In this document: in pieces, positions 26,101-35,694 of the stretch
How positions within the stretch are numbered: position 1 is the stretch's first letter
Layout of the letters: every line of letters begins with the position of its first letter
Assembly: GCA_964581385.1 (NCBI GenBank)
Contig: CAZOOK010000004.1
Coordinates: forward strand, 1-64,000
Reading direction: 5' to 3'
DNA: 64,000 nt
DNA from: CAZOOK01 sp964581385
Lineage (GTDB): Bacteria > Pseudomonadota > Gammaproteobacteria > Nevskiales > Nevskiaceae
Made by a program: the position numbers and the translations under genes
The notes under the pieces: model-generated
Databases searched by the model: none
Told to the model about the DNA's origin: nothing
Seen by the model: only the letters and a program-made list of their open reading frames with translations

Positions 26101-29100
26101 GGAACGCCGCCAGTCTGCCACGGGTTGAGATCCAAATCGCTGTTAAGATTGATGTCGCCGTCACTCTGCACTTCAACCTCTGGCCGCACCTGCACCACGT
26201 GGCCGGTAAAGCGACCGGCGATTGTAGTTTCGGCATTCGCGAACGCCTGCGTGTCCTGCGACAAGGACTGTAGGCCCTGTGCATCGAGATTGATATTGCC
26301 GCCACTATCGACGTCTCCGGCGCCAGTAAGAATCGGGTCCTGCGCCGTATAAGATTTGAACCCCTGGATAAGGACCGGCTTGCTGCCTTGAATCGTCGCG
26401 CCTATCTCGCTGACCGCAACGTCCGTTTCGTTATTGGTCATCTGCGCGCGCAGTTTCAATTGACCGTCTACATTGGCATCCGGATCGATCTGCGAACCAT
26501 TGGAGCTGGTGCCGGCCTTTTGTCCGGTCAATTCGATTCTTGAGCCGGACTGGATATCGATCACACCATTTGCGCTACCAAGCACTATATTTCCGCCGCG
26601 CGTAGGCGCATCGCTCGATGGAGTTCCCGCTGACGAGTTCAATTCCGCGCCCGACGCGAGCGCCAAATTGCCACTCGACCATAGGGCAATCGTGCCACCG
26701 TCGACACTTGAGGCATTGCCGCTGGTATCGATCTTGCCGCCCACTGTGATCGAACCATTGTCCGCCGACAACTCGTAGCTGCTGGCTCTAATAGTGACGC
26801 CCGTATCGATAGAAACAGCAGCATCGTTGCGGTCGCGCACGGAAACGGCGCCCTCGAAACCGCCGGAAGCTAGGGCGGAATTGAGTGCCGCGAAATCGCC
26901 GTTCGCAGCGAGAGTGCTCGTATCAAGCGCGAAATTACCCTGCCGGTTGCCGGGGGCAGCGCCACCCTTAATAGCTCCATTGAGATTGAACTGACCCTGG
27001 GGAACTACAATATTTAGGCTGCCGGCGTCTCCACTAGTCTTGCCGTCCGCCGCGGTAACGCCCGAAACATCTATGGTGGCGCCGCTGTCGATGCTGACGT
27101 TATTCGACGCGCTCAAATTCACCGTACCGCCGGCCGCGACAGCGTAGGTATCGAAATACGACTTGGCCGCACCGGTCGCATCGATCCCGGAGCCGTTGCC
27201 GAGCGTCACGTCACCGTTTTTCGCCGTCAGCGAAACGATGCCTGCTGGCAAGTCGATGCGGCCATTATCCGTGATATCCGTACCGGTAAGCGTCAGCTTT
27301 CCACCCAGGCCCGCGGCTGCAAGTTTGTTGTTTGGAACCGCTCCACCTCCCGCTGCTGCGATGCTGACACTACCGTTCGTAGTGATGTCCTGCGTGGCGC
27401 CGTTGTCGGTGCTGAAACGCGCCGCCGTCAAGTTCAAAGCGCCGGAATCAGTCAGATTGAAATTCAAGCTGCCGGTGCCCTGACCGCGGATATCGCCTGC
27501 AGCAGACAGATTCACGCCGCCGCCAAAGCCCTGAATGGTCTTGTCGCCGGCACCCAGATTGATCTGGCCGGAACCTGCGGTTCCGGTCGACAAGGCGCTA
27601 AGCGCGAGCTGACCCGTCCCGTCGGGAGCGGATACGAAGGAATTCGACGACCCGCCGACATTGGTCAGCGCGATACTTCCCGCGTTCACGTTCGTGTCGA
27701 AAGACCCATAGCCGCCAACACCGCCGGCGTCCAGCGTGATGCTTTGCAATACTGGCACCGAGTGCCCACCGGTGTGATTGACCGCACCGAGCATGATCGG
27801 TGCCGAACCCGCGTAAAAATCAATAGTGCTATAGCTGTGGAGCGTGAGATCAGTGATGCCTCCAAAGCTGCTCAGCAGTTGTGGCGTGACATTCAATCCG
27901 CTGGTGCCGTTTGGCACGTCTCCAAGACTGATGCGGCTCGAAGATGCAGTCACGGCCTGTGCATCGATTTGCGTGGTGGACACCTGCGTATCGGCGGCGG
28001 CGTCGAGAATCAGGCTGCTGGCCTTGACGGCGGCATCCTTGGCGATGACGGCGCTCGATCCTAGAGTCAGCGTACCCTGCGGACTGCTTCCAACTCCACT
28101 GCGAACCAGCGACATTTGTGATCCGCTGGACAGGCGCAACAAGGCACCGTCGCCAGACACATTCAGAATGTTCGATGTGCTTGCCAACGTGCCACTCTTC
28201 GCCGTAAGGCTGCCGTCCAGCTCAACGTTGTCTTTGGCGGCAAGAATGATTTCGGGGGCCGACAGGCTGGCATCACTGTTGACTACAACGTTCGTGGCGC
28301 CGACCGTCAATTGATCACCGTCCGCCGCCGTCGCGCGAGTAGCGCCTAAAATAAGGCTTGAAGCGCCCAGGTTGTTCAGCGACCCGGCGCTGATATGCAG
28401 GAAGCCATCATCCGGCGTAGCCTGGTTAACCACTTCCAGTTGCGTGGCGTCGATCGAAACATCGCCACCGCGTCCCTGCTGCACGATATCGTTTCCACTG
28501 GAATCCTTCCCGTTAACGAATTGACCCGGTGTAAATCCAACCGTGCCATTGAGCGCGAGACCATCGATGGCTGCCAACTGCAATTGCCCGGCGTCGGCAG
28601 GCAAACTTGCCACGGTGGTTTTCGCGGCCGCCGCCGCGTTGGTAAAGAAAGCATTCGCATAGCTGTCGGTGTACTGCGACTGCGTGCGCACGACCGTACC
28701 CGGCGTGAGCAGGAACGTCGAGGTACGGCTGTCGATCACGTCGGTACCGGCGACGGCGTCGCGGCCGGCAACCAGGTAAGAACCGTCGGCTTGTTTGATC
28801 GCAGTGCCGACGGCGATATCGCTCGTGCTCTTGACCACGTTGACCGCATAAGCACCCGGCAATAGCGCATAACGGGCGGGCAGCAGCGCGTAGAAGCCAT
28901 CGGCGAGACCGGGAACACCGGAGAGATAAACTCCATTGCCAGGATTGAGGGTCGGCGCGCCGCTGCCGCCGGTGTTATAGCCGAAGCCGTACTGATGATC
29001 GATCGGGGCGAACTGCGAGCCCAGGCTAGGAACGATCGCGTATTTATAAACGCCGTTTGCAGGATCCAGCACATCTTTCGAGCCGCCCGAGCCGGCAATA

Positions 29101-32100
29101 AACTCATACGCGTACAGGTCGCCACCTCCGGAGAGATCGACCTTGGCACCGGCATTGACCGCGACCTGATCCGCATTCAGATTGACCTGCTTGGCGGGAA
29201 GCGCGTCTATGGTATTTGCCGTACCTTGCGAGTCGACCGGATAAATCCACTGCTGCCCGTTCTGAGTCGAACCGAAGGGAATCAACTGTCCTTCCGCGGA
29301 AACGGAAGTCAGGCTGCCGGGCTCAAGTTCCACGCCACCGCTGGCACCTATACCGTTGAGCGCCAGCTGGCCGAGCGGCGCGCGTAGTACACCATGCTGA
29401 GCGATATCGGGCGAATCGATTGTCAGACTACCGAGTGCCGACAGCGGTACCGGCGCCGCCGCGCCATTGCTGTAAATGGCGACCGGACCGGGCGTATAGC
29501 TATAGCTCGCGGACAAAGTGGGATCAACAATAGAGCCATCGGTGGAAGCGACATCCGTTGGATTGATCGTGAAGTTCGCATAAGTCGTCGGATAAAGCTG
29601 TGCCGCGTCGAATGTCAGAGACGCTGTAGTCTTCAGCAAGCCTTGGAAATCGGATGTGCCGCCAGAGCCTTGGGTGCCGTAACTGAAGCGGATGTCTCCG
29701 GTGCTGTTGAATACCGCGTCGTAAAAACCGCTGAGTACGCTCTTGCCGCGAATATCGATCAGCGACGCTGTAACCGTGGCATCGGCATTGCCTGCAATCG
29801 GCGTATACACTCGGCCCGACTCGCCATTGCCGGTCGGATAGTAATTCTGGGTACCCAGCGCGACATAAGCAGAATTCAGACTGACCTGTGTATTCGACGT
29901 AGCGGACAGTTTGAGAGCGTCGATTGTAAGGCTGTCTTTCGCATTCAATATCAGCGACCGTTGAGCCTGAGTGCCGCTGAGACTGCCGTCGAGCGTGACG
30001 ATATCCGGACTCTTGATTGTGAGATTGGCGAATCCGCCATTGGCAAAGGTGCTGGTGCTGACTATTCCGACTCCGTCCTGGTTGATGGGGCTGTTGTTAT
30101 CCGTCGAAACGCCGCTCTTATCGATAGAAAGCGTATCGGGAAGAAATGCCTTTCCGACGCTGGTTACGATCAGATTGCGATCGTAGGCAAGGCCAGTGGC
30201 AGGATCGATGGGATAGGATGTCGAAGGCTGCGCAATGTTGTAGGTTGGAATCTTAGAGAGGTCGAAGCCCAAGCCGACTCCAATCGTCAGACTACCCCCG
30301 TCGGCACCTGCAACCGGTGCGTTTGAAGCCGGATTCTGTGCAGGCAAGCCCTTCAACGCGCTGTTGAGCACGAGGTTCTCGCGGGCCTCGACATCAATGC
30401 TGCCTGCTTTGCCGGCGACGACGGTCGGCGTTACACCCCCGCTGTTGGCGACATCAACCGTGCCCGATGCCGCGGACACATCGAGTACCGATCCCGATTG
30501 CGCCACTACGGATCCTTTGTAAGCCAATACCTGGATGTTCCCACCGGACAACATTTGTCCTTGCCGATATCCGAGCGGATTATTGTCGGTATAGATCGCC
30601 GAGAAGCCTGGCGCGGAAAGTTTCGCGTTGCCGCCAATCAATAGTTCCTGATTCGGTAACATTTCCGGTACGTCGTCAATCAGAATCGGTACACCGTCAT
30701 TCAGAACCTGCCGGTTAGGTGCATATCCATCGAGATCATTTGTCGTATCAGCCGGAATACTAGAATTAGCCAGCTGAAGCAGAATCCTCCCTGCAGGTGC
30801 GGTGATGTCTCCAAGAACAGTCAAGTTTTCGCGGGCGTTCAGTGTCACTGAAGCACCCGGATCGGTGGTGATGGATGAGCCTGGGTTGAGGCTCACATTG
30901 CCCAGGAATTCTCCCGTTTCTGGGTCCACCAGCGACGAAGTAGCTGTAAAGCTGACACTCGCCGGTGCTCGCAATTCCGGCTTCAAAAGCTCCAGGCTCG
31001 TGAAACTGGCGAGATCGGAGCCCGTAGCTTTCAGCAAGCTGTTTTGCGTAAAGACGAGGTTCTTCTGCTGCGGATTGATCGCGACAGGCATGCCACCGTC
31101 GCTGCCGCCGAGCACCACGCCATTGATGCCCTTAATGTTGTACTGACTAAAGCCGCCCTGCGTAAAGAATCCCGGCTGCAGCACCAGCTGCCCTGCGTCC
31201 CGGCTCCCACTTCCGTCTGCACTTACATTCACCCAAGCCGATGTCATCGATAGCGTTCCACCAGAGCTTAGGCTTGCTCCGAACAACTTTCCGCCGCCGA
31301 GATCGACGCCGCTTGTGGCTTCCACAGTTGGATCGAATCCTACGTCGGCGTTCAGGGAAATCGTGCCGCCATTTCCGGTGGTCAGCTTATTTCCCGAATT
31401 TACCCAACCACCCCCGGAGACGTCGATAAGACTGTTGTCGCCGAGCAGAACATTACCGTAGGAATTCAATGCGACCTGGCCACCAGCGTATAAGGTAGGT
31501 GCAATAGTTGGCTGAGTCGTCACCAATGGTGAGTCGTTGACCCAGGTTCCGCTGACATCGATGCTCGCGCCGTCACCCAAAATAATGTCATGACTGGAAA
31601 TCGGCGGCCCAGCCAAATTAAATCTTGTGGTCAGACTAATGGTCGAGCCCGGCGCATAGATGTCGCCATCGATCGCAATCGACTGAGCGTTCATCGTGAG
31701 CGAGCCGTTTCCTGTCGTTGTCAGTCGGGCATTGGCCGGCAGCGTAATTGCGCCATTGCTATCGATTTCGATGTTATTGAAGCCATTCTGCGTAAGCGAT
31801 GTTGGCGAAATCACCGTGGAGTTCTGGAACGCCTTTGGAAGCGTCGAACTATCCGGACTAAAATCAGTGCCCAAGGTATCGGTAGCGCCGTCCTCCAATA
31901 GGACACTCGGAGCATCTAGGTTGAAGTTACCTTCTGTATCTTTTCCGTTAGCCGATATAAGCACATCACTATCGCCCAGCACAAAGGTGCCACCCTTAGG
32001 TAGTGTCGTTGCACTGCGTTGATTTATACCGGTCGTTGTCAGTCCCAGCATCGAACCGCGCAGATAAATTTCCGGTGCATGAATCGTGAGCCGACCGGCA

Positions 32101-34022
32101 TTAGCGCCCTGCATATAGCCAGGAATAAACGACTGGTTCGAAGTGGACCAAGTATGCGTCACGCCCCACTTGGGGTCTGTGTATGAGTAGCTGTCCGCCA
32201 CGCCCACATACTGGATATTCGTAGGAGCGGTAGTGATGTCGTAGAGCCTGCCGTTGGCCCCGAGCAGTTTGCTGGGGCTTTGTCCATAAGCGCTCTGATA
32301 ATCGATGCTGCCTCCGGACATGTTCTGTATAGAGCCAGAACGCGTCACGACGTCACCATCCGAACTCAGCGTGATCGTGCCTCCGACAGTCATCTTCTCG
32401 TCGATCCCGCGCCCTATAGTGTTCTGGTATGACTTCAGCGTGTTCGCGTTAAGCAAGGTTGAACCCTTGGTCACGTCGATTGTCACGGTCTGTCCGTGCA
32501 AGGGCCCATCGCGCAACAGCGGATCGTCGGCCAGTTCGTTGACGCCGAGCCGGACTGGAATCAGATTGCGAGTCGCCGCAATCGCCACATCGCTCAATCC
32601 AGAAACATCGATGCTACTGCCGGCGTCAAGATAAATGCGGCTACCGTCGACAACCTCGGGCAGGGACGATTTTGCGAATTCTTTTTCCGCATAATCAAAT
32701 GGATTCAATGCTGCAACCGCACTGACCGTTGCGCCCGGCGCCCGGATCGCGGCATTGCCCATCATGTCAATATTCTTGCCGACCAGATTGATCTGCGAGT
32801 TGTAGAACGATTGCGAATCGGTGATCGTCGCCGTATCGGTAGCGTCCGGCTGAATTTCCGTGACGCTGCCGGGCGCCAGAGTGAGCGTACCGCCCACGTT
32901 GGCCAGCATCTGTCCCTGACCCAGACCCGCGGCATTGTTGTTATAGAACAAAGGAATACTGCCATCCGGACTGGGCAACGATGTATCGCCGGCAACTAAA
33001 TAAATCGAACCGTTGGCGTTTACCGACGACGTCGCGCTAACCAGCCCCGATTGATTGACGGCGAATCCGGCCAGCGTGATGTTGCCGCGATCGGCAATAA
33101 TCTGACCTTGATTGGTGACGTTGCTAATGCTGCCACCCGAGGACCCGGCCCCATCGACTTCGACGAGCAGGCCACGCATGGTCGGATCGGACGTCGAGGC
33201 AAGATAGATCTTGTTGCCGGCACCGAGAATGGTCTGCCCGTCCGGCGTGGAGATCGCGCCCTGATTCGTAACCGTGCTCCCGAGCAGCATGACGCGGCCG
33301 CCATCCGCTGCGGTGATTTGTGCGCCCGACTCGACGGTAATTCCACCTGCTGTTCCGGTCGAATTCAAACTTACGTCGAAAACCGGCAGCAGATGCCCAC
33401 TACTCAGCTGCGTCTGGGAATTTTGCGAGAGCAAACCATTCAGGAACGTCGAATCCGAAATATCGAGCGCCGATGCGGTGAGCCCACCAACATTGATCTG
33501 GGCACCGTTGGCAAACAGGATGCCGTTCTGATTGATCAGATAAATTTGCCCATTGGCGCTGAGCTTGCCGGCGATCACGCTTGGATCGGCGCTCCAAATC
33601 CGGTTCAGCGCCGCGGAAGTCGAGCTGGGCTGAGTGAATTTGACCGAGTAGCCATTGGCGATATTGAAATCTTTCCAGTTGAGAATTGCAGACTTGCTCA
33701 ACTGGTTGATGGCCATCGTCGTACCGTTGATGGCCGGCAATCCGCCATTGCCGATCTGTCCGGACTGAACGAACGGCGTATTGCCCAGATTGATTCCGCA
33801 AGGTGCGCCCGCGCACGGCGTCGGCAACGGCGGATGAATACCGGCAGCGCTGGCGGTGTGTTGCGGCCAGGCACTGATAATGGCACCAGCGACGTAAAGT
33901 ACCGGCACGCTTGCACGCGGAGCGGTACGCCAGATGCGATCCAGAATCGCGGGATCCAGATGGATCTGCTGGGCATTCCCTCGCCCCGGTTTCCGTTTGC
34001 TGGCCTTATTCTTAGAAGCCAT
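23187..34022 (-). CDS. Giant two-partner-secretion adhesin (TpsA, filamentous haemagglutinin family)
   Basis: 3611-residue exported protein. The N-terminus is an extended signal region of about 60 residues. The TPS domain (about 80-310) guides secretion and has the family motif LINQNGILFANGAQINVGGL. The long central part consists of beta-helix-like repeats rich in Gly, Ser, Asn and Asp (for example GSIDVEARENLVLNS, GASIDVSG), and the C-terminal third resembles the DUF3739 region of these proteins. The end is FVVVKLFCLGADCEAE, with two Cys spaced by four residues, like the short disulfide loop that anchors some TPS adhesins. There is also a Cys pair at residues 70 and 75. Its ATG overlaps the stop of tpsB by 11 bases. 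Predicted role is surface attachment or biofilm. Confidence 0.95.
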   Translation of the reverse strand: MASKNKASKRKPGRGNAQQIHLDPAILDRIWRTAPRASVPVLYVAGAIISAWPQHTASAAGIHPPLPTPCAGAPCGINLGNTPFVQSGQIGNGGLPAINGTTMAINQLSKSAILNWKDFNIANGYSVKFTQPSSTSAALNRIWSADPSVIAGKLSANGQIYLINQNGILFANGAQINVGGLTASALDISDSTFLNGLLSQNSQTQLSSGHLLPVFDVSLNSTGTAGGITVESGAQITAADGGRVMLLGSTVTNQGAISTPDGQTILGAGNKIYLASTSDPTMRGLLVEVDGAGSSGGSISNVTNQGQIIADRGNITLAGFAVNQSGLVSATSSVNANGSIYLVAGDTSLPSPDGSIPLFYNNNAAGLGQGQMLANVGGTLTLAPGSVTEIQPDATDTATITDSQSFYNSQINLVGKNIDMMGNAAIRAPGATVSAVAALNPFDYAEKEFAKSSLPEVVDGSRIYLDAGSSIDVSGLSDVAIAATRNLIPVRLGVNELADDPLLRDGPLHGQTVTIDVTKGSTLLNANTLKSYQNTIGRGIDEKMTVGGTITLSSDGDVVTRSGSIQNMSGGSIDYQSAYGQSPSKLLGANGRLYDITTAPTNIQYVGVADSYSYTDPKWGVTHTWSTSNQSFIPGYMQGANAGRLTIHAPEIYLRGSMLGLTTTGINQRSATTLPKGGTFVLGDSDVLISANGKDTEGNFNLDAPSVLLEDGATDTLGTDFSPDSSTLPKAFQNSTVISPTSLTQNGFNNIEIDSNGAITLPANARLTTTGNGSLTMNAQSIAIDGDIYAPGSTISLTTRFNLAGPPISSHDIILGDGASIDVSGTWVNDSPLVTTQPTIAPTLYAGGQVALNSYGNVLLGDNSLIDVSGGGWVNSGNKLTTGNGGTISLNADVGFDPTVEATSGVDLGGGKLFGASLSSGGTLSMTSAWVNVSADGSGSRDAGQLVLQPGFFTQGGFSQYNIKGINGVVLGGSDGGMPVAINPQQKNLVFTQNSLLKATGSDLASFTSLELLKPELRAPASVSFTATSSLVDPETGEFLGNVSLNPGSSITTDPGASVTLNARENLTVLGDITAPAGRILLQLANSSIPADTTNDLDGYAPNRQVLNDGVPILIDDVPEMLPNQELLIGGNAKLSAPGFSAIYTDNNPLGYRQGQMLSGGNIQVLAYKGSVVAQSGSVLDVSAASGTVDVANSGGVTPTVVAGKAGSIDVEARENLVLNSALKGLPAQNPASNAPVAGADGGSLTIGVGLGFDLSKIPTYNIAQPSTSYPIDPATGLAYDRNLIVTSVGKAFLPDTLSIDKSGVSTDNNSPINQDGVGIVSTSTFANGGFANLTIKSPDIVTLDGSLSGTQAQRSLILNAKDSLTIDALKLSATSNTQVSLNSAYVALGTQNYYPTGNGESGRVYTPIAGNADATVTASLIDIRGKSVLSGFYDAVFNSTGDIRFSYGTQGSGGTSDFQGLLKTTASLTFDAAQLYPTTYANFTINPTDVASTDGSIVDPTLSASYSYTPGPVAIYSNGAAAPVPLSALGSLTIDSPDIAQHGVLRAPLGQLALNGIGASGGVELEPGSLTSVSAEGQLIPFGSTQNGQQWIYPVDSQGTANTIDALPAKQVNLNADQVAVNAGAKVDLSGGGDLYAYEFIAGSGGSKDVLDPANGVYKYAIVPSLGSQFAPIDHQYGFGYNTGGSGAPTLNPGNGVYLSGVPGLADGFYALLPARYALLPGAYAVNVVKSTSDIAVGTAIKQADGSYLVAGRDAVAGTDVIDSRTSTFLLTPGTVVRTQSQYTDSYANAFFTNAAAAAKTTVASLPADAGQLQLAAIDGLALNGTVGFTPGQFVNGKDSSGNDIVQQGRGGDVSIDATQLEVVNQATPDDGFLHISAGSLNNLGASSLILGATRATAADGDQLTVGATNVVVNSDASLSAPEIILAAKDNVELDGSLTAKSGTLASTSNILNVSGDGALLRLSSGSQMSLVRSGVGSSPQGTLTLGSSAVIAKDAAVKASSLILDAAADTQVSTTQIDAQAVTASSSRISLGDVPNGTSGLNVTPQLLSSFGGITDLTLHSYSTIDFYAGSAPIMLGAVNHTGGHSVPVLQSITLDAGGVGGYGSFDTNVNAGSIALTNVGGSSNSFVSAPDGTGQLALSALSTGTAGSGQINLGAGDKTIQGFGGGVNLSAAGDIRGQGTGSLNFNLTDSGALNLTAARFSTDNGATQDITTNGSVSIAAAGGGAVPNNKLAAAGLGGKLTLTGTDITDNGRIDLPAGIVSLTAKNGDVTLGNGSGIDATGAAKSYFDTYAVAAGGTVNLSASNNVSIDSGATIDVSGVTAADGKTSGDAGSLNIVVPQGQFNLNGAIKGGAAPGNRQGNFALDTSTLAANGDFAALNSALASGGFEGAVSVRDRNDAAVSIDTGVTIRASSYELSADNGSITVGGKIDTSGNASSVDGGTIALWSSGNLALASGAELNSSAGTPSSDAPTRGGNIVLGSANGVIDIQSGSRIELTGQKAGTSSNGSQIDPDANVDGQLKLRAQMTNNETDVAVSEIGATIQGSKPVLIQGFKSYTAQDPILTGAGDVDSGGNINLDAQGLQSLSQDTQAFANAETTIAGRFTGHVVQVRPEVEVQSDGDINLNSDLDLNPWQTGGVPVDLTLRAKGNLTFNASLSDGFINPQDGSSPANWSFGGGNGNADSASYRLIAGADTAAANPLAVQQTAIQPGSQPASGNFELTKGNLIRTGNGTIDIAASGNVRLDDQTSVIYTAGVPTGNPSDFSTPVFSASGFSDPAYPTNGGNITISAGNDMIGAPTTNLISNWLWRQGFTQNNSDQSTSWWIEFNQFQQGVGALGGGDIAIRAGGNVTNLSAVIPTAGRLAKSADNQADVKNLIVDGGGDLTVQAGNDVLSGIFQDDLGHASISAGNAIESAAKAGDTSNIATNAIVMLADSTFDLNARTDVSLDAAGNSTAFPQSINNEHAVSQSGSPQRAFFFTYDTSSALDITSVGGNVALGNLASLSSNKSLDSNNSGALQIYPSNLDVAALSGDIDLSKKVQLFPSPTGSLELLAQGNVNFSAGSVLQMIEADPGLVPGVLNPIASLSSGGALSAPLLLPQTPLHKDDPEPIKVIAATGSIEGNNSSVTFPKQADLIAGQDISDVNFVGKNLNPSDVTLFEAGGDITYQTPLSSITGQLASNSNGIKVGGPGVVEVLAGGKLDLGNSAGIDTNGNFGDVRLPAAGANLVVGAGFGAATAGGLRAPAYDAFIGRYLEPDATGNPSIYATQLIKYLGKLNPADAHLSATDALTAFLGLTRQQQLPIIAQVLSAELDATGVAHTTQGTDYQRGYDAIATLFPTKDAAGNPLAYSGDINMFFSQLKTEQGGDINLLAPGGSVVVGVPNPPAQLTDLKQNLTVSPPVLAAANLGILVLANGAVRGFANGDFDVNQSRILTLQGGDIILWSSYGNIDAGKGAATAQGAPPPVIQTDSFGNVFVNPVGAVSGSGIGQLLTVPGIVPGSVDLIAPTGFVNAGDAGIRVAGNLNIAAVAVLNASNIKVGGTSSGVPVSDAGALSGALSGASALGDTSKNVAAQLSENLSESAADSQKLAESFKPSFVVVKLFCLGADCEAE

Positions 34023-35694
34023 AGTTCACCCGGAACTGAGCGCGATTGGCCCCCGATTTTGTGTCGAACCCGCCGTTCAGCACATGCTCCGCATCGAGAT
34101 CGATGCTCAGCCCCCGCGCCTTGAATCGGAAACCCAATCCGCAACTCGTCAAATTGAATCCGGACTCCTGAGTCGGCAACGGCTCGCGCACGCGCACCAA
34201 CCCTTGCTCAGCGAAGGCAAGTACATAGGCGCGCTCGACGCGCGCATCGTAGCGTGCAAGCAAATTCGGAGTATGCAATTCCAGCGATCCGCGCATACCA
34301 TCGTCACCCAAGCGTTCGGATTCCAGATAACCGCGCACGCTGTCAATGCCGCCGATGCCATATTGCTCATTACTAATCAGCGGACCGCTGGCAAGCTGGC
34401 CATCGATCTTGCCGACCACACTCCACGCGGCCGGAAGTGCTTGCTGTCGTTGCAGCGATGGCTTGAAGGTAATGTAGGACGAACTGGCATCTGAGCGCTT
34501 TTCATGAAACTGCTCGCCGTCCGACGCAAATCCGCGTATCTGAAAATTGAAGCCTGCGGTGAAAGTGGTATTGCTGAAATTGGCGTTATTGGCCGCACTG
34601 CTTGTGGATTTATCGGGCGCAGCCGGTTGCAGCCAAGTGGCGCTGTACAGCACTGAAAATGGAGCGTAGTGAATCGGCGTGGCGATCTTATCCGAGCCCT
34701 GCAGCACTACGTTTTCCTTGAAGTCTTTGTAATCGAGACCGCCAGTAAGACTGTGGTAGAAGCGATCGCCGGCTTTCGGGAGCGGCTCGATCAGCCGAAC
34801 CCCGTAGATGTCGCCGTTGCCAACCACATTCAGATCGCCGACAGCGGAAACATTGCTGTCCGAATGCACGGCATAGAGCGCCCATACCGGATCGCCTGCA
34901 GTGGGAATGACGTAGGACAGCGACCAAACCCTTACATCTTTGGTGTTGTCGGGCGAGGTCTGGTACTGAAAATCGACGCTCTGCCCGCGCTGGAACAGAT
35001 TGTCGTAGTGCACTTCGCCGATCGCGCGCAGATGGCTGGTATTGCTGCTGTAGTAATTATTCAGTTCAGCACTGGCATGCAGCGGGAACTCATCCTTGAC
35101 CTGCAATTCGACGTCAACTCGACCTGGCGTATCGGAAGCTCGGAGAATGGGAGTGACGCGGCGATCGGCACTCCGATTCAAACCGGCCAGTTCCTGCTGG
35201 ACTCGATTGAAATTAGGCACATTGCCTTCGGCCAGCTCCGGAACGGTGGCGCGGATCACATCGAGCGAGTGGTATTTCGAGCCGGTCACACGCAACTTCC
35301 CGACTGGTGCTTCAACGACTTTGAGCGTGACCACTCCATCGGCAACGCGCTGCTCCGGAATATTCACCAGAGCCGTTAAATAGCCGCGATCGTGGTATGC
35401 CTTCTCCAGTTGCTGGCGGGCCGCTTCGACATCCTTGATGGTCTTGTTTTCGCCGAGAAAGGGATAGACCACCTGCTCGACTTCGACCGTCTTGAGAACG
35501 GTGTTGCCTTCGACGCGGAACTCGAGAAGATTGAAAACGGCACCTGCTGCAGACGAGCCTGGGGCGGCCGATCGTGGCATTGCCGTCGATGGCTCCGGCT
35601 GTGCGGCCTGCTCCGCAGGCCCGGCGGCGGAAACCCCAAGAGAGGCTTGCATCGACAGGAGTAGCATGAGTCCGCAACACCTCTTGTAAATCAT
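34012..35694 (-). CDS. TpsB outer-membrane transporter (FhaC/ShlB family)
   Basis: 560-residue partner of the TpsA adhesin. A signal peptide (MIYKRCCGLMLLLSMQASLG) is followed by POTRA domains at about 60-220 (FNLLEFRVEGNTVLKTVEVE, GKLRVTGSKYHSLDVIRATV) and a beta-barrel with Omp85-type motifs (IGGIDSVRGYLESERLGDDG near the C-terminal third). It ends in GF, an aromatic end typical of barrels. The reading frame extends to a GTG at 35745, but the ATG at 35694 gives a proper signal peptide, although its ribosome binding site is weak. The last 11 bases are also the first codons of tpsA, which implies coupled translation. Confidence 0.93.
   Translation of the reverse strand: MIYKRCCGLMLLLSMQASLGVSAAGPAEQAAQPEPSTAMPRSAAPGSSAAGAVFNLLEFRVEGNTVLKTVEVEQVVYPFLGENKTIKDVEAARQQLEKAYHDRGYLTALVNIPEQRVADGVVTLKVVEAPVGKLRVTGSKYHSLDVIRATVPELAEGNVPNFNRVQQELAGLNRSADRRVTPILRASDTPGRVDVELQVKDEFPLHASAELNNYYSSNTSHLRAIGEVHYDNLFQRGQSVDFQYQTSPDNTKDVRVWSLSYVIPTAGDPVWALYAVHSDSNVSAVGDLNVVGNGDIYGVRLIEPLPKAGDRFYHSLTGGLDYKDFKENVVLQGSDKIATPIHYAPFSVLYSATWLQPAAPDKSTSSAANNANFSNTTFTAGFNFQIRGFASDGEQFHEKRSDASSSYITFKPSLQRQQALPAAWSVVGKIDGQLASGPLISNEQYGIGGIDSVRGYLESERLGDDGMRGSLELHTPNLLARYDARVERAYVLAFAEQGLVRVREPLPTQESGFNLTSCGLGFRFKARGLSIDLDAEHVLNGGFDTKSGANRAQFRVNYGF

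Noticed and set aside
29394..30326. 310-codon plus-strand frame inside tpsA
   Set aside because: Antisense shadow of the repetitive adhesin gene; Arg/Cys-rich translation with no family features. Similar long antisense frames at 33051-34124, 49612-50691, 36191-37168 and 9429-10448 were rejected for the same reason.
23187..34022. Repeats that could look like a CRISPR or tandem-repeat array
   Set aside because: The repetition is at protein level (beta-helix motifs) and varies at DNA level; no regular repeat-spacer units.
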